Origin: Clostridiales bacterium
GTDB taxonomy: Bacteria; Bacillota; Clostridia; TANB77; CAG-508
Direction: 5' to 3'
Length of the DNA stretch: 58,611 nt
Assembly: GCA_003534295.1 (NCBI GenBank)
Contig: DPDV01000012.1
Location: 1-58,611, forward strand
Part shown: positions 15,995 through 24,149 of the stretch, piece after piece
How positions within the stretch are numbered: position 1 is the stretch's first letter
Layout: every line of letters begins with the position of its first letter
Made by a program: the position numbers and the translations under genes
Notes under the pieces: model-generated
The model's database searches: none
The model's input: the letters and a program-made list of their open reading frames with translations, nothing else
What the model was told of the DNA's origin: nothing

Positions 15995-18900
15995 TTATTT
16001 CTCCTTCATCATCTCCAAAATTGTTTCTTTTTCTAAATTTGATATATAATTATATTCCTTTTTACATATTCCATTTCCAAACTGACATATTGATTTATAT
16101 GTACAATATTCACATGGTGTTTTCTTATTTTTAGTGTTGTAATATGGTTTTATATTTATATTTCCACTTAATATCTCTTCTGAAATTTGTTTTATTATCT
16201 TATTTGTGTATTTTTGCAAATATTCAAATTGTTGTTTACTAATATTACTTGCTTTCTTGCTTAATGTCTCATCTTTATTTATCGTTGCTGGAATTATGTT
16301 AGAAGAACCAGTATCCAAGTTTTTATCCATTTTTCTTATAATGTCTACATCTGCTAAAATAAGTCCTCTCATCTTAAATTGTTTTCTTAGTTCTTCTTCT
16401 ATTTGTTCATCTGACATATTTTGACTTGCTTTTACCATTGGCTCTATCAAATTGTAATAAAAAGTCCCTGCTGGCTCTGCACTCTCTTGTTTACACATTT
16501 CATTCATATATGTTAATAATTGCAATTTAATTCCTGCTTTTACTTCATTTAAATCTATATCTTTTATAGAAGATTTATAATCTATAATTCTTATATATTG
16601 TTCCTTCTCGTTGTTCATTATATCTACTCTGTCAATTTTCCCAACTATTTCTATTAACTTGCCATTATCTAATTTTACTTGTATTGGTTCATACTCTTTT
16701 CCCATGCCAAACTCTACTTCATGACCTAATACATTAAAATCACTATATCTAATACTATCTACAATATATTTCATTGATTTTGCAATTACTCTTCTTAATC
16801 TATTTACTAAAACTTTATTTTTTGGAACATTTGTAAATATATAATTTTTTTTCAATTCCAATTTCTGATCAATTATTCTATTTACTATTTTTTCAATTTG
16901 CTCATCTGTAATATTCTTTATGTCTTTTGCTTCTTCCATTCCAAAAAAATCATCTATTACATCATGCATAAAATTGCCTGTATCTATTGTTTGAATTTTA
17001 AAAATATCTCTTTCTGATAATTTTAATCCATATTTTATATAATAAGAAAATGGACATGCACTATATTGTTCCAATCTTGACACACTGGTTTTTATTGTAT
17101 TTCCATATAATTTATCTATATTCTCTTTTTTTATTTTTTCTGGTGCACCGCTATATTCCAGTAAATTAACAGCTTCTAACAACTTGTCTTTCCATTCTTT
17201 TTTATTATTATAGTAATTGTATACGTCAAACCATATATCAGAAACTTTTTCTTCATCTTTTAGTTTTCTTAAATTTACTAATAACTCATCAAATGTAATG
17301 TTTTCCAACAGTATATCTTCTTCATTTGTAATTATATCACTGTGTTCTTTCACATTTGTGAATATTTTTTTAACTTTGTTTATAAGAACAGAAGGTCTTA
17401 CAGCCTTTCCCTCTGCATCTGATGAGGGATAAGACAAATACAATTTTTCTTCTGCGGTTGTAAGTGCTTTATATATATTAAAATTATCATCATACAATTT
17501 TTCTGTTGTACCTTTTGCTAATTCAATTCCATCTTTTTTTAACTTTTCTCTATCTGAATCATCAAAAAAACCTTCATTTTTGTTTATAGTTGGAAATACT
17601 CCATCATTTACACCTATTATAAATACTGCTTTTACCTTATGGCTTCTACTTCTATCTATATCGCCTATTATTACCTCATCTTGAGAAGTAGGTATTTTTC
17701 CCAAATCACTATTTCTTAAACCTATTTTTAAAATTTCCGCATATTTTTCAAAAGTAACTTTACTTTCTCCCAATACAAGTACAATTTCATCAAATACTTG
17801 TGTTAATATTTTAAAACTACTTTCATATTCTTTTGCAATCTCCAATTCCTCTATTTCTAACAGTTTTTCTATTTTCTCCTCTAATTTTTTAGGTATATTA
17901 TTTTGTATTAAATACTCATACAATTTTTTTGTAATAGATTTTACATCCTTAATACCTAATAAATCGTTTTTGAACCTCATAAGTGGTTCTACAATTATGC
18001 TTCTTGCATATTTAATTTTTTGTATTTCTTCTTCTGATTCATCATAAAAGTTCCATTCTCCTTTATACCACTTGCTGCCCTTAATTCCCCATTTCAAGCA
18101 ATAGTTTTCTAAATAATAAGCTGTATCCATATCTATGTCAACTAAGCCTGTTTTTATATAGCTAAATACAGATTCATAAGACCAATTTTGTATAAATATA
18201 TCAATTACTGATAAAACAAATTTTACTAAAACATTTTGAGTAAGGTCTTTTTTTTCATCTATAAAGACAGGAATATCATATTTCTTAAATATCGCTTTGC
18301 ATAAATTTGAATATGTATCTATATTTTTTGTAATAACAGCTATCTCTTTATACCTGTAGTCCTCATTTTTTACTAATTTTACAATTTGTTTAGCTAAATG
18401 TTCTACTTCCGAATATGGATTATTTGCTAAAAACAAGCTTATATTTTCCACTTTTGGTTCATATTTGTGATATGGTATTGAATAAACATTTTTCTCTAAA
18501 TGCCTTAATTCTGCATTTTTAAATCGCTTAGTCTCTCCCATATTTATTTGTTTTCCTATTTTTATGCCATTCTCCTGACAAACATCTAATAATTTAAACC
18601 ATGTTTGCTTATTTGCATAAAATATGTCTGTTTCTTTGTTTTCACTTTCATTTAGTGAATCTGTGCATATTGTTACTATTATATTTTTTGCCTTATTTAA
18701 TAAAATTTTAATAATATTGTATTCCTGTTTTGTAAAACCTGCAAATTCATCTAAAATTATAGTTGTTCCATCAAACAAATTAGATTTTATTAATTTTTCA
18801 GCTAATATTGTTAATATATCGTTTTCATCTATATAGTTATTTTTTAAGCTTTGTTCATAAATATCATAAATCGCCTGCATATCTTGCATTTTAATTTTTA

Positions 18901-19333
18901 AATACATGTCTTTCGTATTTTCTGTTATATTTTGTAGGTTTTCTACACTTATTCCATGTTTTTTAAATTCTGTTATTTGTGTTGAAATCAATTCAACATT
19001 TTCATTTGATTTGCCTATAAAATTGAATTTATTTTTTTGCTCTAATAAGATTTCATATATTAGCATTGCTTTTCCAGAGGCTAACAAATTTGTTTTTGTT
19101 ATTCCTCCAACCTCGTTTAATACTCTGTAAGCCATTCTGTTAAATGTTAGTACTTCTGCATTAACCACTGCACCAGTTTTAACAACTTCTAGCAACTTTT
19201 TTTCTGCTGTAAAAGAAAACTGCTCTGGTGTAATTACATATATTTTTTCTTTATTTAAATTAGATTTAATGTAGTCAAATAAATATGTACTTTTCCCACT
19301 TCCTGCTTTTCCATACACCACATTTAATGCCAT
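15995..19333 (-). CDS. addB: Helicase-exonuclease subunit AddB
   Basis: AddB subunit of the AddAB double-strand-break resection enzyme. 1112 aa. N-terminal Walker A (YGKAGSGKSTYLF), internal SF1-like motifs (IILDEFAGFT; QDEVIIGDIDRSRSHKVKAVFIIGVNDG) and a C-terminal RecB-type nuclease domain with IVGKIDRVDI and IRIIDYKSS. The Fe-S cluster is made by the Cys of YSACPFSYY plus the C-terminal CEYCTYKSICQF. All key residues are present. The partner addA, usually adjacent, is not in this window. The gene follows the glycosylase gene by 12 bases and leads into ruvA. Confidence 0.95.
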   Translation of the reverse strand: MALNVVYGKAGSGKSTYLFDYIKSNLNKEKIYVITPEQFSFTAEKKLLEVVKTGAVVNAEVLTFNRMAYRVLNEVGGITKTNLLASGKAMLIYEILLEQKNKFNFIGKSNENVELISTQITEFKKHGISVENLQNITENTKDMYLKIKMQDMQAIYDIYEQSLKNNYIDENDILTILAEKLIKSNLFDGTTIILDEFAGFTKQEYNIIKILLNKAKNIIVTICTDSLNESENKETDIFYANKQTWFKLLDVCQENGIKIGKQINMGETKRFKNAELRHLEKNVYSIPYHKYEPKVENISLFLANNPYSEVEHLAKQIVKLVKNEDYRYKEIAVITKNIDTYSNLCKAIFKKYDIPVFIDEKKDLTQNVLVKFVLSVIDIFIQNWSYESVFSYIKTGLVDIDMDTAYYLENYCLKWGIKGSKWYKGEWNFYDESEEEIQKIKYARSIIVEPLMRFKNDLLGIKDVKSITKKLYEYLIQNNIPKKLEEKIEKLLEIEELEIAKEYESSFKILTQVFDEIVLVLGESKVTFEKYAEILKIGLRNSDLGKIPTSQDEVIIGDIDRSRSHKVKAVFIIGVNDGVFPTINKNEGFFDDSDREKLKKDGIELAKGTTEKLYDDNFNIYKALTTAEEKLYLSYPSSDAEGKAVRPSVLINKVKKIFTNVKEHSDIITNEEDILLENITFDELLVNLRKLKDEEKVSDIWFDVYNYYNNKKEWKDKLLEAVNLLEYSGAPEKIKKENIDKLYGNTIKTSVSRLEQYSACPFSYYIKYGLKLSERDIFKIQTIDTGNFMHDVIDDFFGMEEAKDIKNITDEQIEKIVNRIIDQKLELKKNYIFTNVPKNKVLVNRLRRVIAKSMKYIVDSIRYSDFNVLGHEVEFGMGKEYEPIQVKLDNGKLIEIVGKIDRVDIMNNEKEQYIRIIDYKSSIKDIDLNEVKAGIKLQLLTYMNEMCKQESAEPAGTFYYNLIEPMVKASQNMSDEQIEEELRKQFKMRGLILADVDIIRKMDKNLDTGSSNIIPATINKDETLSKKASNISKQQFEYLQKYTNKIIKQISEEILSGNINIKPYYNTKNKKTPCEYCTYKSICQFGNGICKKEYNYISNLEKETILEMMKEK

Positions 19334-19345
19334 AGTTTGTCTCCT

Positions 19346-20212
19346 TTATGCTTCCCTTTTCCAATAGAACAAGTATTGTTGTGCTATTCCTGCTAAATTT
19401 CCATATTTTGCTTTTGCAATTTGTTCTATTTCCTTTTTATTTACTTTTTCTTCATTTTCATTTTTTATATATAGTTCATTTATAACACGCCTTACCCACA
19501 CATCTATTGGAAAAGCTTCTAATCTTTTTAATGTTGAAAATAATAAGATACAATCTGCAACTTTTGGTCCTACTCCTGGAAGAGTTAAAAGTACCTCTCT
19601 TACGCAATTAGTATCATTATTTTCATGTAGTTTTTGCAAATCTACATCTTTATTTACAATTTTTCTTGTTGTTTCATATACTCTTGTATCTCTAAATCCT
19701 AAACCAAGTTTTCTTAAATCAACCACTTCTGCTTTTGAAAGCTCATCTGGAGTAGGAAATGTATAATATTCCTTTCCTTCAAATATTATTTTTTCTCCAT
19801 ATGTTTTACAGATTTTTTCTATTATTCCTTTTATTCTAGGTATATTATTGTTTGCTGATATAATAAAAGAAATAATTGTTTCCCATAAGTCTTGGTTTAG
19901 CAGTCTTATTCCTTGTCCATACTGAATGCTTGTTTTCATATTATCATCTATTGCAGACAATTTTAGTTTTATTTGTTTATAATCTCTATCCAAATCAAAA
20001 TATTGGTTGCATACCTCTTCTATATTGCCATCTGTAATTCCTTTAAATATTATTTTACTGCCTTCTTTTTTTACATTTATTACATTTTTTCCAAATACAC
20101 CTGTATAACTCTCATCCTGTTGCTTATTCCATCTAAAGCATTGTCCACAATCAAATATATGTTTTGGTTCAAATGATTCCACATCACTTATTATATATGT
20201 CTGTTTCTGCAC
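19346..20212 (-). CDS. 8-oxoguanine DNA glycosylase (OGG1-type)
   Basis: Base-excision glycosylase/AP lyase of the OGG1 type. N-terminal TBP-like domain (FDCGQCFRWNK), then the helix-hairpin-helix/Gly-Pro-Asp motif LPGVGPKVADCILLFS carrying the catalytic Lys and PIDVWVRRV with the catalytic Asp. The longest frame starts at a TTG at 20272, but that codon is the -35 box of the promoter below. GAGGAG sits eight bases before a GTG at 20212, giving a 288-aa protein that starts at VQKQTYIISDVESF, which matches the family. First gene of the glycosylase-addB-ruvA-rarA operon. Confidence 0.92.
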   Translation of the reverse strand: MQKQTYIISDVESFEPKHIFDCGQCFRWNKQQDESYTGVFGKNVINVKKEGSKIIFKGITDGNIEEVCNQYFDLDRDYKQIKLKLSAIDDNMKTSIQYGQGIRLLNQDLWETIISFIISANNNIPRIKGIIEKICKTYGEKIIFEGKEYYTFPTPDELSKAEVVDLRKLGLGFRDTRVYETTRKIVNKDVDLQKLHENNDTNCVREVLLTLPGVGPKVADCILLFSTLKRLEAFPIDVWVRRVINELYIKNENEEKVNKKEIEQIAKAKYGNLAGIAQQYLFYWKREA

Positions 20213-20243
20213 TTTTGGCACTCCTCTATTTCTTAATAATTTA

Positions 20244-20272
20244 ATTATATCTGTCCCAGAACACAATGTCAA
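20244..20272 (-). promoter_or_regulatory. SigA-type promoter of the DNA-repair operon
   Basis: Minus strand: perfect TTGACA (20267-20272), 17-base spacer, perfect TATAAT (20244-20249), ending 31 bases before the GTG start of the glycosylase gene. Its position excludes the longer open frame as coding. No LexA/DinR box was recognised beside it. Confidence 0.85.
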
Positions 20273-20302
20273 TGGAAATTAATTAATGTTCAAACCCCAG
20301 CA

Positions 20303-20872
20303 TTAATTTCTATGCCATAGTTTTTTTATAAATTTTATCATTCTACTCCATATATTTTCTTTATATTCTACTACTTTTGTATTTATTTCTTCATTTATAC
20401 TGTTTGCTTTTTCTGCCTTATTTTTCTTTTTAAACAAATTATCATAGCTGTACTTTATCTGGGCTTTTCTTTCCTTTTTACGCATTTCTTCTCTATCTCT
20501 TTCGTCTATTTCTTCTCTTTCTTCATTTGTACATATATAATCTCTATATATTAATGATAATATTACTCTTGTATCTTTTAACAGTTTCTGTTCGTTTATA
20601 CTTTTGCTATAATCTATTTGAGGCACATATTTCTCATCTTTATTTTTTTCTAACATCGCAATAAAATTTTTTGGAATCTTATTATATAAATCTTTTTCTA
20701 TGTGATTTACTATGTCGTATACCTCACTAAAGGCTTGATTTATATTGTTCCTGTTGTCATCTGTGTCTCTTTCTCTTTCATTTTTTTTTGAACTATTTAT
20801 TAATTCTAATACTTTTAATGAATTTTCTTTGTAATTATCCATAAATTCTTTACTATCTTTCAACTTCTCCAT
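20303..20872 (-). CDS. Hypothetical charged protein with C-terminal basic hydrophobic tail
   Basis: I do not recognise a family. 189 aa, very rich in Lys, Glu, Asn and Asp, with likely helical and coiled segments (a NEEREEIDERDREEMRKKERK stretch near 115-135). It ends in an amphipathic basic tail ENIWSRMIKFIKKLWHRN that may touch membrane or nucleic acid. It overlaps the end of the 651-aa gene upstream by about 20 bases, indicating coupling. Together with the next two genes it forms a three-gene unit on the minus strand. Confidence 0.7.
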   Translation of the reverse strand: MEKLKDSKEFMDNYKENSLKVLELINSSKKNERERDTDDNRNNINQAFSEVYDIVNHIEKDLYNKIPKNFIAMLEKNKDEKYVPQIDYSKSINEQKLLKDTRVILSLIYRDYICTNEEREEIDERDREEMRKKERKAQIKYSYDNLFKKKNKAEKANSINEEINTKVVEYKENIWSRMIKFIKKLWHRN

Positions 20873-22808
20873 CTCCTTTTACTTTTTCTATAGCAGTACG
20901 TATTTTCGCCATGCAGTCCCTCCTGTCTTCTCCACTTACTTCATTGCTATTTTCTGCCAATTCTCTTTTACTTACTGCTTGCTCATTAAATTTATATCTA
21001 CTAATATCAGTTTCTGTGCAGAAACACGAATCTGTCACTCGATTATTTCTTATTTTATAATAGATTGCCCTTGCCAATTCAGGAGATGGATTCCCTATAT
21101 ATTCTGCTTCCATTTGTTTTACCTTGTTTCTCTCGCTTTCTAGGCATTCATCTTTATCTATGACAACAATGGGCAATCCGCCCCAATCTTTTGATGCATT
21201 TTCAGCATTTTTTAAATTATCGATTATTCCGTTTTGTTTAAATACTACTATATAACTTGGTTGTTTTTTTTCTCCACCTTGTATTCTTTTAAAATCCATC
21301 TCGTTATATCGGCAAGTATGGTTAATTTGTTCATCTGGAACAAAATACTCTTCTCCAAGCAAGGATGTTGATATCATTGAATCTCTTGATGAATAGATAT
21401 CACCAGGACCTGATAATACTAGGCTATCTTCTCTCATGCAATCAAATCCATAACATATATCACAAATCCATGCAGTACCCATCATATCCTGTCTTATATA
21501 ACTTGCACATAAATGTGGTGAATTAATTTTGGGTCTATTCCAGTCATCTTTATAATTGCTTTGACTTTTTTTTCCCGAATATGGTCCTAACGATGTAATT
21601 ATCATTTTAAAGTCTGTTCCAGCTGAATACATATTTTCCCCTATTGGCACTGCATTTTCTATTCTAAATAATCCTTCATTATATAATTTTGCATATTCTT
21701 TTTTTAAGGCTCTCTCTATGCCAACTTTATCAATAAATACTGTCTCTTCACATTCGTTATATATTTGCTCCAATATTTCACCAGATTGACAATTCACTAA
21801 CATTTGTATGCTTTTTATAAAGTTTTTAGCTTCACTTTCTGGCAAAGAATCTATGCCTTGTCCATATCTTCTCAATAGGATTTCAGCGTATCCATCATCA
21901 GTACCAAATAGTTTTTCTAATACTGCAAGTTTTTTATCCCCTATTTCAGAAGATTGTATCAATTTGTCACATCTCTGTTGCTTTATCAATTCAAAATTTT
22001 CTAAATCTTTTTCACATTTTATCTCAAAAGCATTTTTTGCTTGTAATACCTTAATAAGTTTATTTATATCAGTATTATCAAGGTTGTCAATGTTTTCAAT
22101 TAGTTCATCATATTGTCCACAAGATATATTGTTCAATATTTCATTTGTAATTACAGTCCACTCTTCTGTATCATTGTTATGCATATATGTGTCTATACAC
22201 TTAGCCAATACTTTTAATTTCTTTTCATTAAGTTTCAGTACTAATTCTTGCACTTCTGGGTAACAACTTATTTGATTTATTTTATCTTGTCCTAATAATT
22301 TTAAGTATTTATTATCCAGTAATCTAAAATCAAGTTTTTGATAAACTTCATCATTTATTTCATGCATCTGCTCTAATATTTCAGCTTTACTTGAATCTAC
22401 TGTTTTTATTAAGTCTACTGCTTTATCGCGACTAATACCAAGTGCTGTCCTTTTTTCTGAGTTTACTAAGAATTCTATCGTGTATTCTGGATCTCCTACT
22501 GCTTTTATTAGCTCTACTGCGCTATCGCCATAAATACCAAGTGCTGTCCTTTTTTCTGAGTTTACTAAGAATTCTATCGTATATTCTGGATCTCCTACTG
22601 CTTTTATTAGCTCTACTGCGCTATCGCCATAAATATAACACTCTTCTAATATTTCTTCATTATATTCTATGAATTCTTTTACATATTCAGGGTCCTTCAT
22701 TGCTACTATCTTTAGTAAATCTAACATATTATTCGGATTTTCAATCTCACTATTTATTTTTTTGTCTTCTTTCCAATTTTCTATCCATTCTTTTATAAAT
22801 CCGCGCAT
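20853..22808 (-). CDS. Large hypothetical protein with 33-aa helical repeats and Cys-rich C-terminal domain
   Basis: 651 aa, no family recognised. Residues about 55-130 hold helical repeats of the form YGDSAVELIKAVGDPEYTIE, two of which are nearly identical at DNA level (99-bp duplication), followed by a more diverged unit (SRDKAVDLIKTV). The middle is alpha-helical. The C-terminal third (about 400-610) looks like a separate globular domain with several Cys (TAWICDICYGFDC; NHTCRYNEMDFKRIQ; DSCFCTETD) and a hydrophobic core strand (PSYIVVFKQNG...GGLPIVVIDKDECLE). The start overlaps the upstream gene by 59 bases. GGAG directly abuts this ATG, so a later start cannot be excluded. Confidence 0.7.
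   Translation of the reverse strand: MRGFIKEWIENWKEDKKINSEIENPNNMLDLLKIVAMKDPEYVKEFIEYNEEILEECYIYGDSAVELIKAVGDPEYTIEFLVNSEKRTALGIYGDSAVELIKAVGDPEYTIEFLVNSEKRTALGISRDKAVDLIKTVDSSKAEILEQMHEINDEVYQKLDFRLLDNKYLKLLGQDKINQISCYPEVQELVLKLNEKKLKVLAKCIDTYMHNNDTEEWTVITNEILNNISCGQYDELIENIDNLDNTDINKLIKVLQAKNAFEIKCEKDLENFELIKQQRCDKLIQSSEIGDKKLAVLEKLFGTDDGYAEILLRRYGQGIDSLPESEAKNFIKSIQMLVNCQSGEILEQIYNECEETVFIDKVGIERALKKEYAKLYNEGLFRIENAVPIGENMYSAGTDFKMIITSLGPYSGKKSQSNYKDDWNRPKINSPHLCASYIRQDMMGTAWICDICYGFDCMREDSLVLSGPGDIYSSRDSMISTSLLGEEYFVPDEQINHTCRYNEMDFKRIQGGEKKQPSYIVVFKQNGIIDNLKNAENASKDWGGLPIVVIDKDECLESERNKVKQMEAEYIGNPSPELARAIYYKIRNNRVTDSCFCTETDISRYKFNEQAVSKRELAENSNEVSGEDRRDCMAKIRTAIEKVKGDGEVER
22436..22634 (-). 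repeat. 99-bp tandem duplication inside the 651-aa gene
   Basis: Two adjacent 99-bp copies (period seen from AGTGCTGTCC at 22441 and again at 22540) with about one mismatch (22481 versus 22580). Each encodes one 33-aa helical repeat, in frame. Confidence 0.9.
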
Positions 22809-23256
22809 CTCCTATTCTTTCCAATAAGTTTCCGGCGTCTATAACATTCAATCCATCATAATCTTTATAATTTTGTGCGTATTTTTTTAATAGTGTCATG
22901 TCTTTAACGTTATCAATTAATTTAGTTATCACATATGGTTTAAGCCCATATTCTTCTGAGTTTTCTATTAATTTATCTAATATTGAGTCATCTGAAATGA
23001 AAACATAAAAACCTTCGCCTAATATGCCTCGTACGCATTCATTCTCCTTATTTTCTTTCGCCTTTGATAAAAAGTAATCTATCAATCCACTCTTCTCTAT
23101 ATCTTGCATAAAGTTGCCCACTTTTTCTTCCAATTCTTCTTCATTATAAAATTCTTCCATTGAAAAAAAATTTTGGGATTCTTGAATCATCTTATCTTCA
23201 TCTACATTGCCAAGGTTAAGTATTTCAAATAATCTATCAATTCTTTCCTTATTCAT
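22750..23256 (-). CDS. Hypothetical protein, first gene of the three-gene unit
   Basis: 168 aa, acidic N-terminal half and basic C-terminus, predicted mostly helical. No family recognised. A stretch VIDAGNLLERIGDARIYKR resembles the SAVELIKAVGDPEYT repeat of the next gene, so the two proteins may share a repeat ancestry. GAGGAT precedes the ATG. It overlaps the 651-aa frame by 59 bases, which is long for simple coupling and could reflect an ancient or artefactual frameshift. Confidence 0.7.
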   Translation of the reverse strand: MNKERIDRLFEILNLGNVDEDKMIQESQNFFSMEEFYNEEELEEKVGNFMQDIEKSGLIDYFLSKAKENKENECVRGILGEGFYVFISDDSILDKLIENSEEYGLKPYVITKLIDNVKDMTLLKKYAQNYKDYDGLNVIDAGNLLERIGDARIYKRMDRKLERRQKNK

Positions 23257-23578
23257 TTTTCTACATCCTCATTTATATTTTAACTTTTGTTTTATATTGT
23301 GCTTTTAATATGTTTTTTTAACTATATAATACCATAAAAAATACATAATATTAATATCGTAATTTATTTGTCATAAAAACTTAATATTTTTGTAATGCTT
23401 TTTATTAATTTTTACGCTAATATATTTATGTCAGAGTTTTTTTCATTCAAATTGCGGGCGATTCAAATTGCGGGCGATTAAAATTGCCCCTACAGGAACT
23501 CTACAATTTATAATTAAATCTAAAGATTAACTAGAATTGTTGGGAGAAAAAAGTAGAAATTTTCATAAAAAGAAATTT
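23257..23578. other. Intergenic stretch with one repeat copy, no gene seen
   Basis: AT-rich and stop-dense in all frames. The 16-base unit ATTCAAATTGCGGGCG occurs twice in tandem at about 23445-23476. The second copy leads into a palindromic-repeat core GGGCGATTAAAATTGCCC (23472-23489) followed by CTACAGG. Otherwise nothing recognisable; promoters for the divergent genes lie at the two ends. Confidence 0.6.
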
Positions 23579-23622
23579 AGCACATATTTTACATAAGGTT
23601 GACTTTATGTAAAATATGCGCT
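23579..23622. promoter_or_regulatory. Large dyad operator over a promoter
   Basis: Arms AGCACATATTTTACATAA (23579-23596) and its complement at 23605-23622 match at 17 of 18 positions, with an eight-base centre. The -35 box of the promoter below falls in the centre and the right arm fills the spacer, so a dimeric protein bound here would block RNA polymerase. Confidence 0.75.
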
Positions 23623-23627
23623 ATAAT
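23599..23627 (+). promoter_or_regulatory. SigA-type promoter of the 80-aa orphan gene
   Basis: TTGACT (23599-23604), 17-base spacer, TATAAT (23622-23627). The transcript would start about 90 bases before the start codon, leaving a leader that contains the hairpins described next. Confidence 0.8.
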
Positions 23628-23649
23628 ACATTTATCTGAATAGCATTAC

Positions 23650-23722
23650 GTAGCAATGCCTCAGAAATTATTTTTTTGATAATTTCTGGAGGGGCTACGA
23701 AGACCTCCAGAACATATGGAGG
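23650..23722 (+). promoter_or_regulatory. Leader with mutually exclusive hairpins at the ribosome binding site
   Basis: Segment A (CCTCAGAAATTAT, 23659-23671) pairs with B (ATAATTTCTGGAGG, 23679-23692), closed outside by GTAGC/GCTAC (23650-23654, 23694-23698). Segment C (CCTCCAGAA, 23704-23712) is perfectly complementary over nine bases to part of B (23684-23692). Its first five bases also pair with the Shine-Dalgarno D (GGAGG, 23718-23722). A:B would leave C free to mask the ribosome site, while B:C would expose it. Confidence 0.55.
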
Positions 23723-23725
23723 AAT

Positions 23726-23968
23726 ATGAGAAATTTTATGGATGTATTCTATAGCATTCTTAAGGTAGCGCCCAGGGATCTAGCAAGCGAATTGAAACAC
23801 GCTATGCCCTTCTGGGCACCAGAAGTAGTCTGGTATCAACTGTCGCTTTACGTAAACAAATACGTGAGGCCCAGTAGCACAGATCGCACTGCAATCGCAG
23901 TATATGCGATTCTGCTTGACAAAACCCCCGCCGAGACGAAAGAGCTCTTCGAGCGGGACGGTCTCTAA
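23726..23968 (+). CDS. 80-aa orphan protein of foreign base composition
   Basis: No family recognised. Sequence begins MRNFMDVFYSILKVAPRD and ends AILLDKTPAETKELFERDGL; predicted all-helical, no Cys, no signal peptide. Codon choice is strikingly different from every neighbour (gcgcccagggat, cccccgccgagacg, gagcgggacgg), far richer in G and C. GGAGG is only three bases before this ATG; a second in-frame ATG lies at 23738. The gene has its own promoter with a dyad operator, a structured leader and a downstream hairpin, so it looks like an acquired, tightly controlled single-gene cassette. A structured RNA is an alternative, since stems such as CCCGC/GCGGG can form near its end. Confidence 0.6.
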   Translation: MRNFMDVFYSILKVAPRDLASELKHAMPFWAPEVVWYQLSLYVNKYVRPSSTDRTAIAVYAILLDKTPAETKELFERDGL

Positions 23969-23971
23969 AAT

Positions 23972-24006
23972 TATATACGTAAAAATCGAAAATTTTTACG
24001 TATATA
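23972..24006. repeat. 15-bp inverted repeat after the orphan gene
   Basis: TATATACGTAAAAAT (23972-23986) and its exact complement (23992-24006) with a five-base loop, directly after the stop codon. It is followed by an A-run on the plus strand, so it is not a canonical terminator; it may protect the mRNA 3' region or bind protein. Confidence 0.7.
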
Positions 24007-24034
24007 AAAAAAAGCATCATTTTATATGGTCTTT

Positions 24035-24058
24035 CTCACTCGTAAGAGTGAGTTTTCC
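24035..24058 (+). terminator. Terminator of the orphan-gene cassette
   Basis: Stem CTCACTC / GAGTGAG with a GTAA loop, followed by TTTTCCTTTT on the plus strand. Confidence 0.7.
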
Positions 24059-24100
24059 TTTTAAAAACATTATTCTGCCTTGCTTGGTTCCACACATCTA

Positions 24101-24144
24101 AACAAGTCTAGAATCTTTTATGGTTCTAGACTTGTTTATTTTTT
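24101..24144. terminator. Strong hairpin between the cassette and adhE
   Basis: 13-bp perfect stem AACAAGTCTAGAA (24101-24113) / 24124-24136, followed on the plus strand by TATTTTTT. It is most probably a second terminator for plus-strand transcripts and may also end adhE transcription from the other side. Confidence 0.75.
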
Positions 24145-24149
24145 AACAT

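Noticed and set aside
20213..20272. Longer start (TTG) for the OGG1-type glycosylase
   Set aside because: The TTG is the -35 box of a perfect promoter and the sequence down to 20244 is promoter; GTG 20212 has a good ribosome site.
22442..22672. Leu-rich 76-codon plus-strand frame with repeats
   Set aside because: Antisense shadow of the 99-bp duplicated helical repeats in the 651-aa gene.
23445..23490. CRISPR-like array
   Set aside because: Only two adjacent 16-base units with no spacers; it is a slippage duplication in a palindromic repeat.
23802..24020. 72-codon minus-strand frame opposite the orphan gene
   Set aside because: It is the antisense of the GC-rich 80-aa frame, lacks a ribosome site, and starts inside the 3' inverted repeat region.
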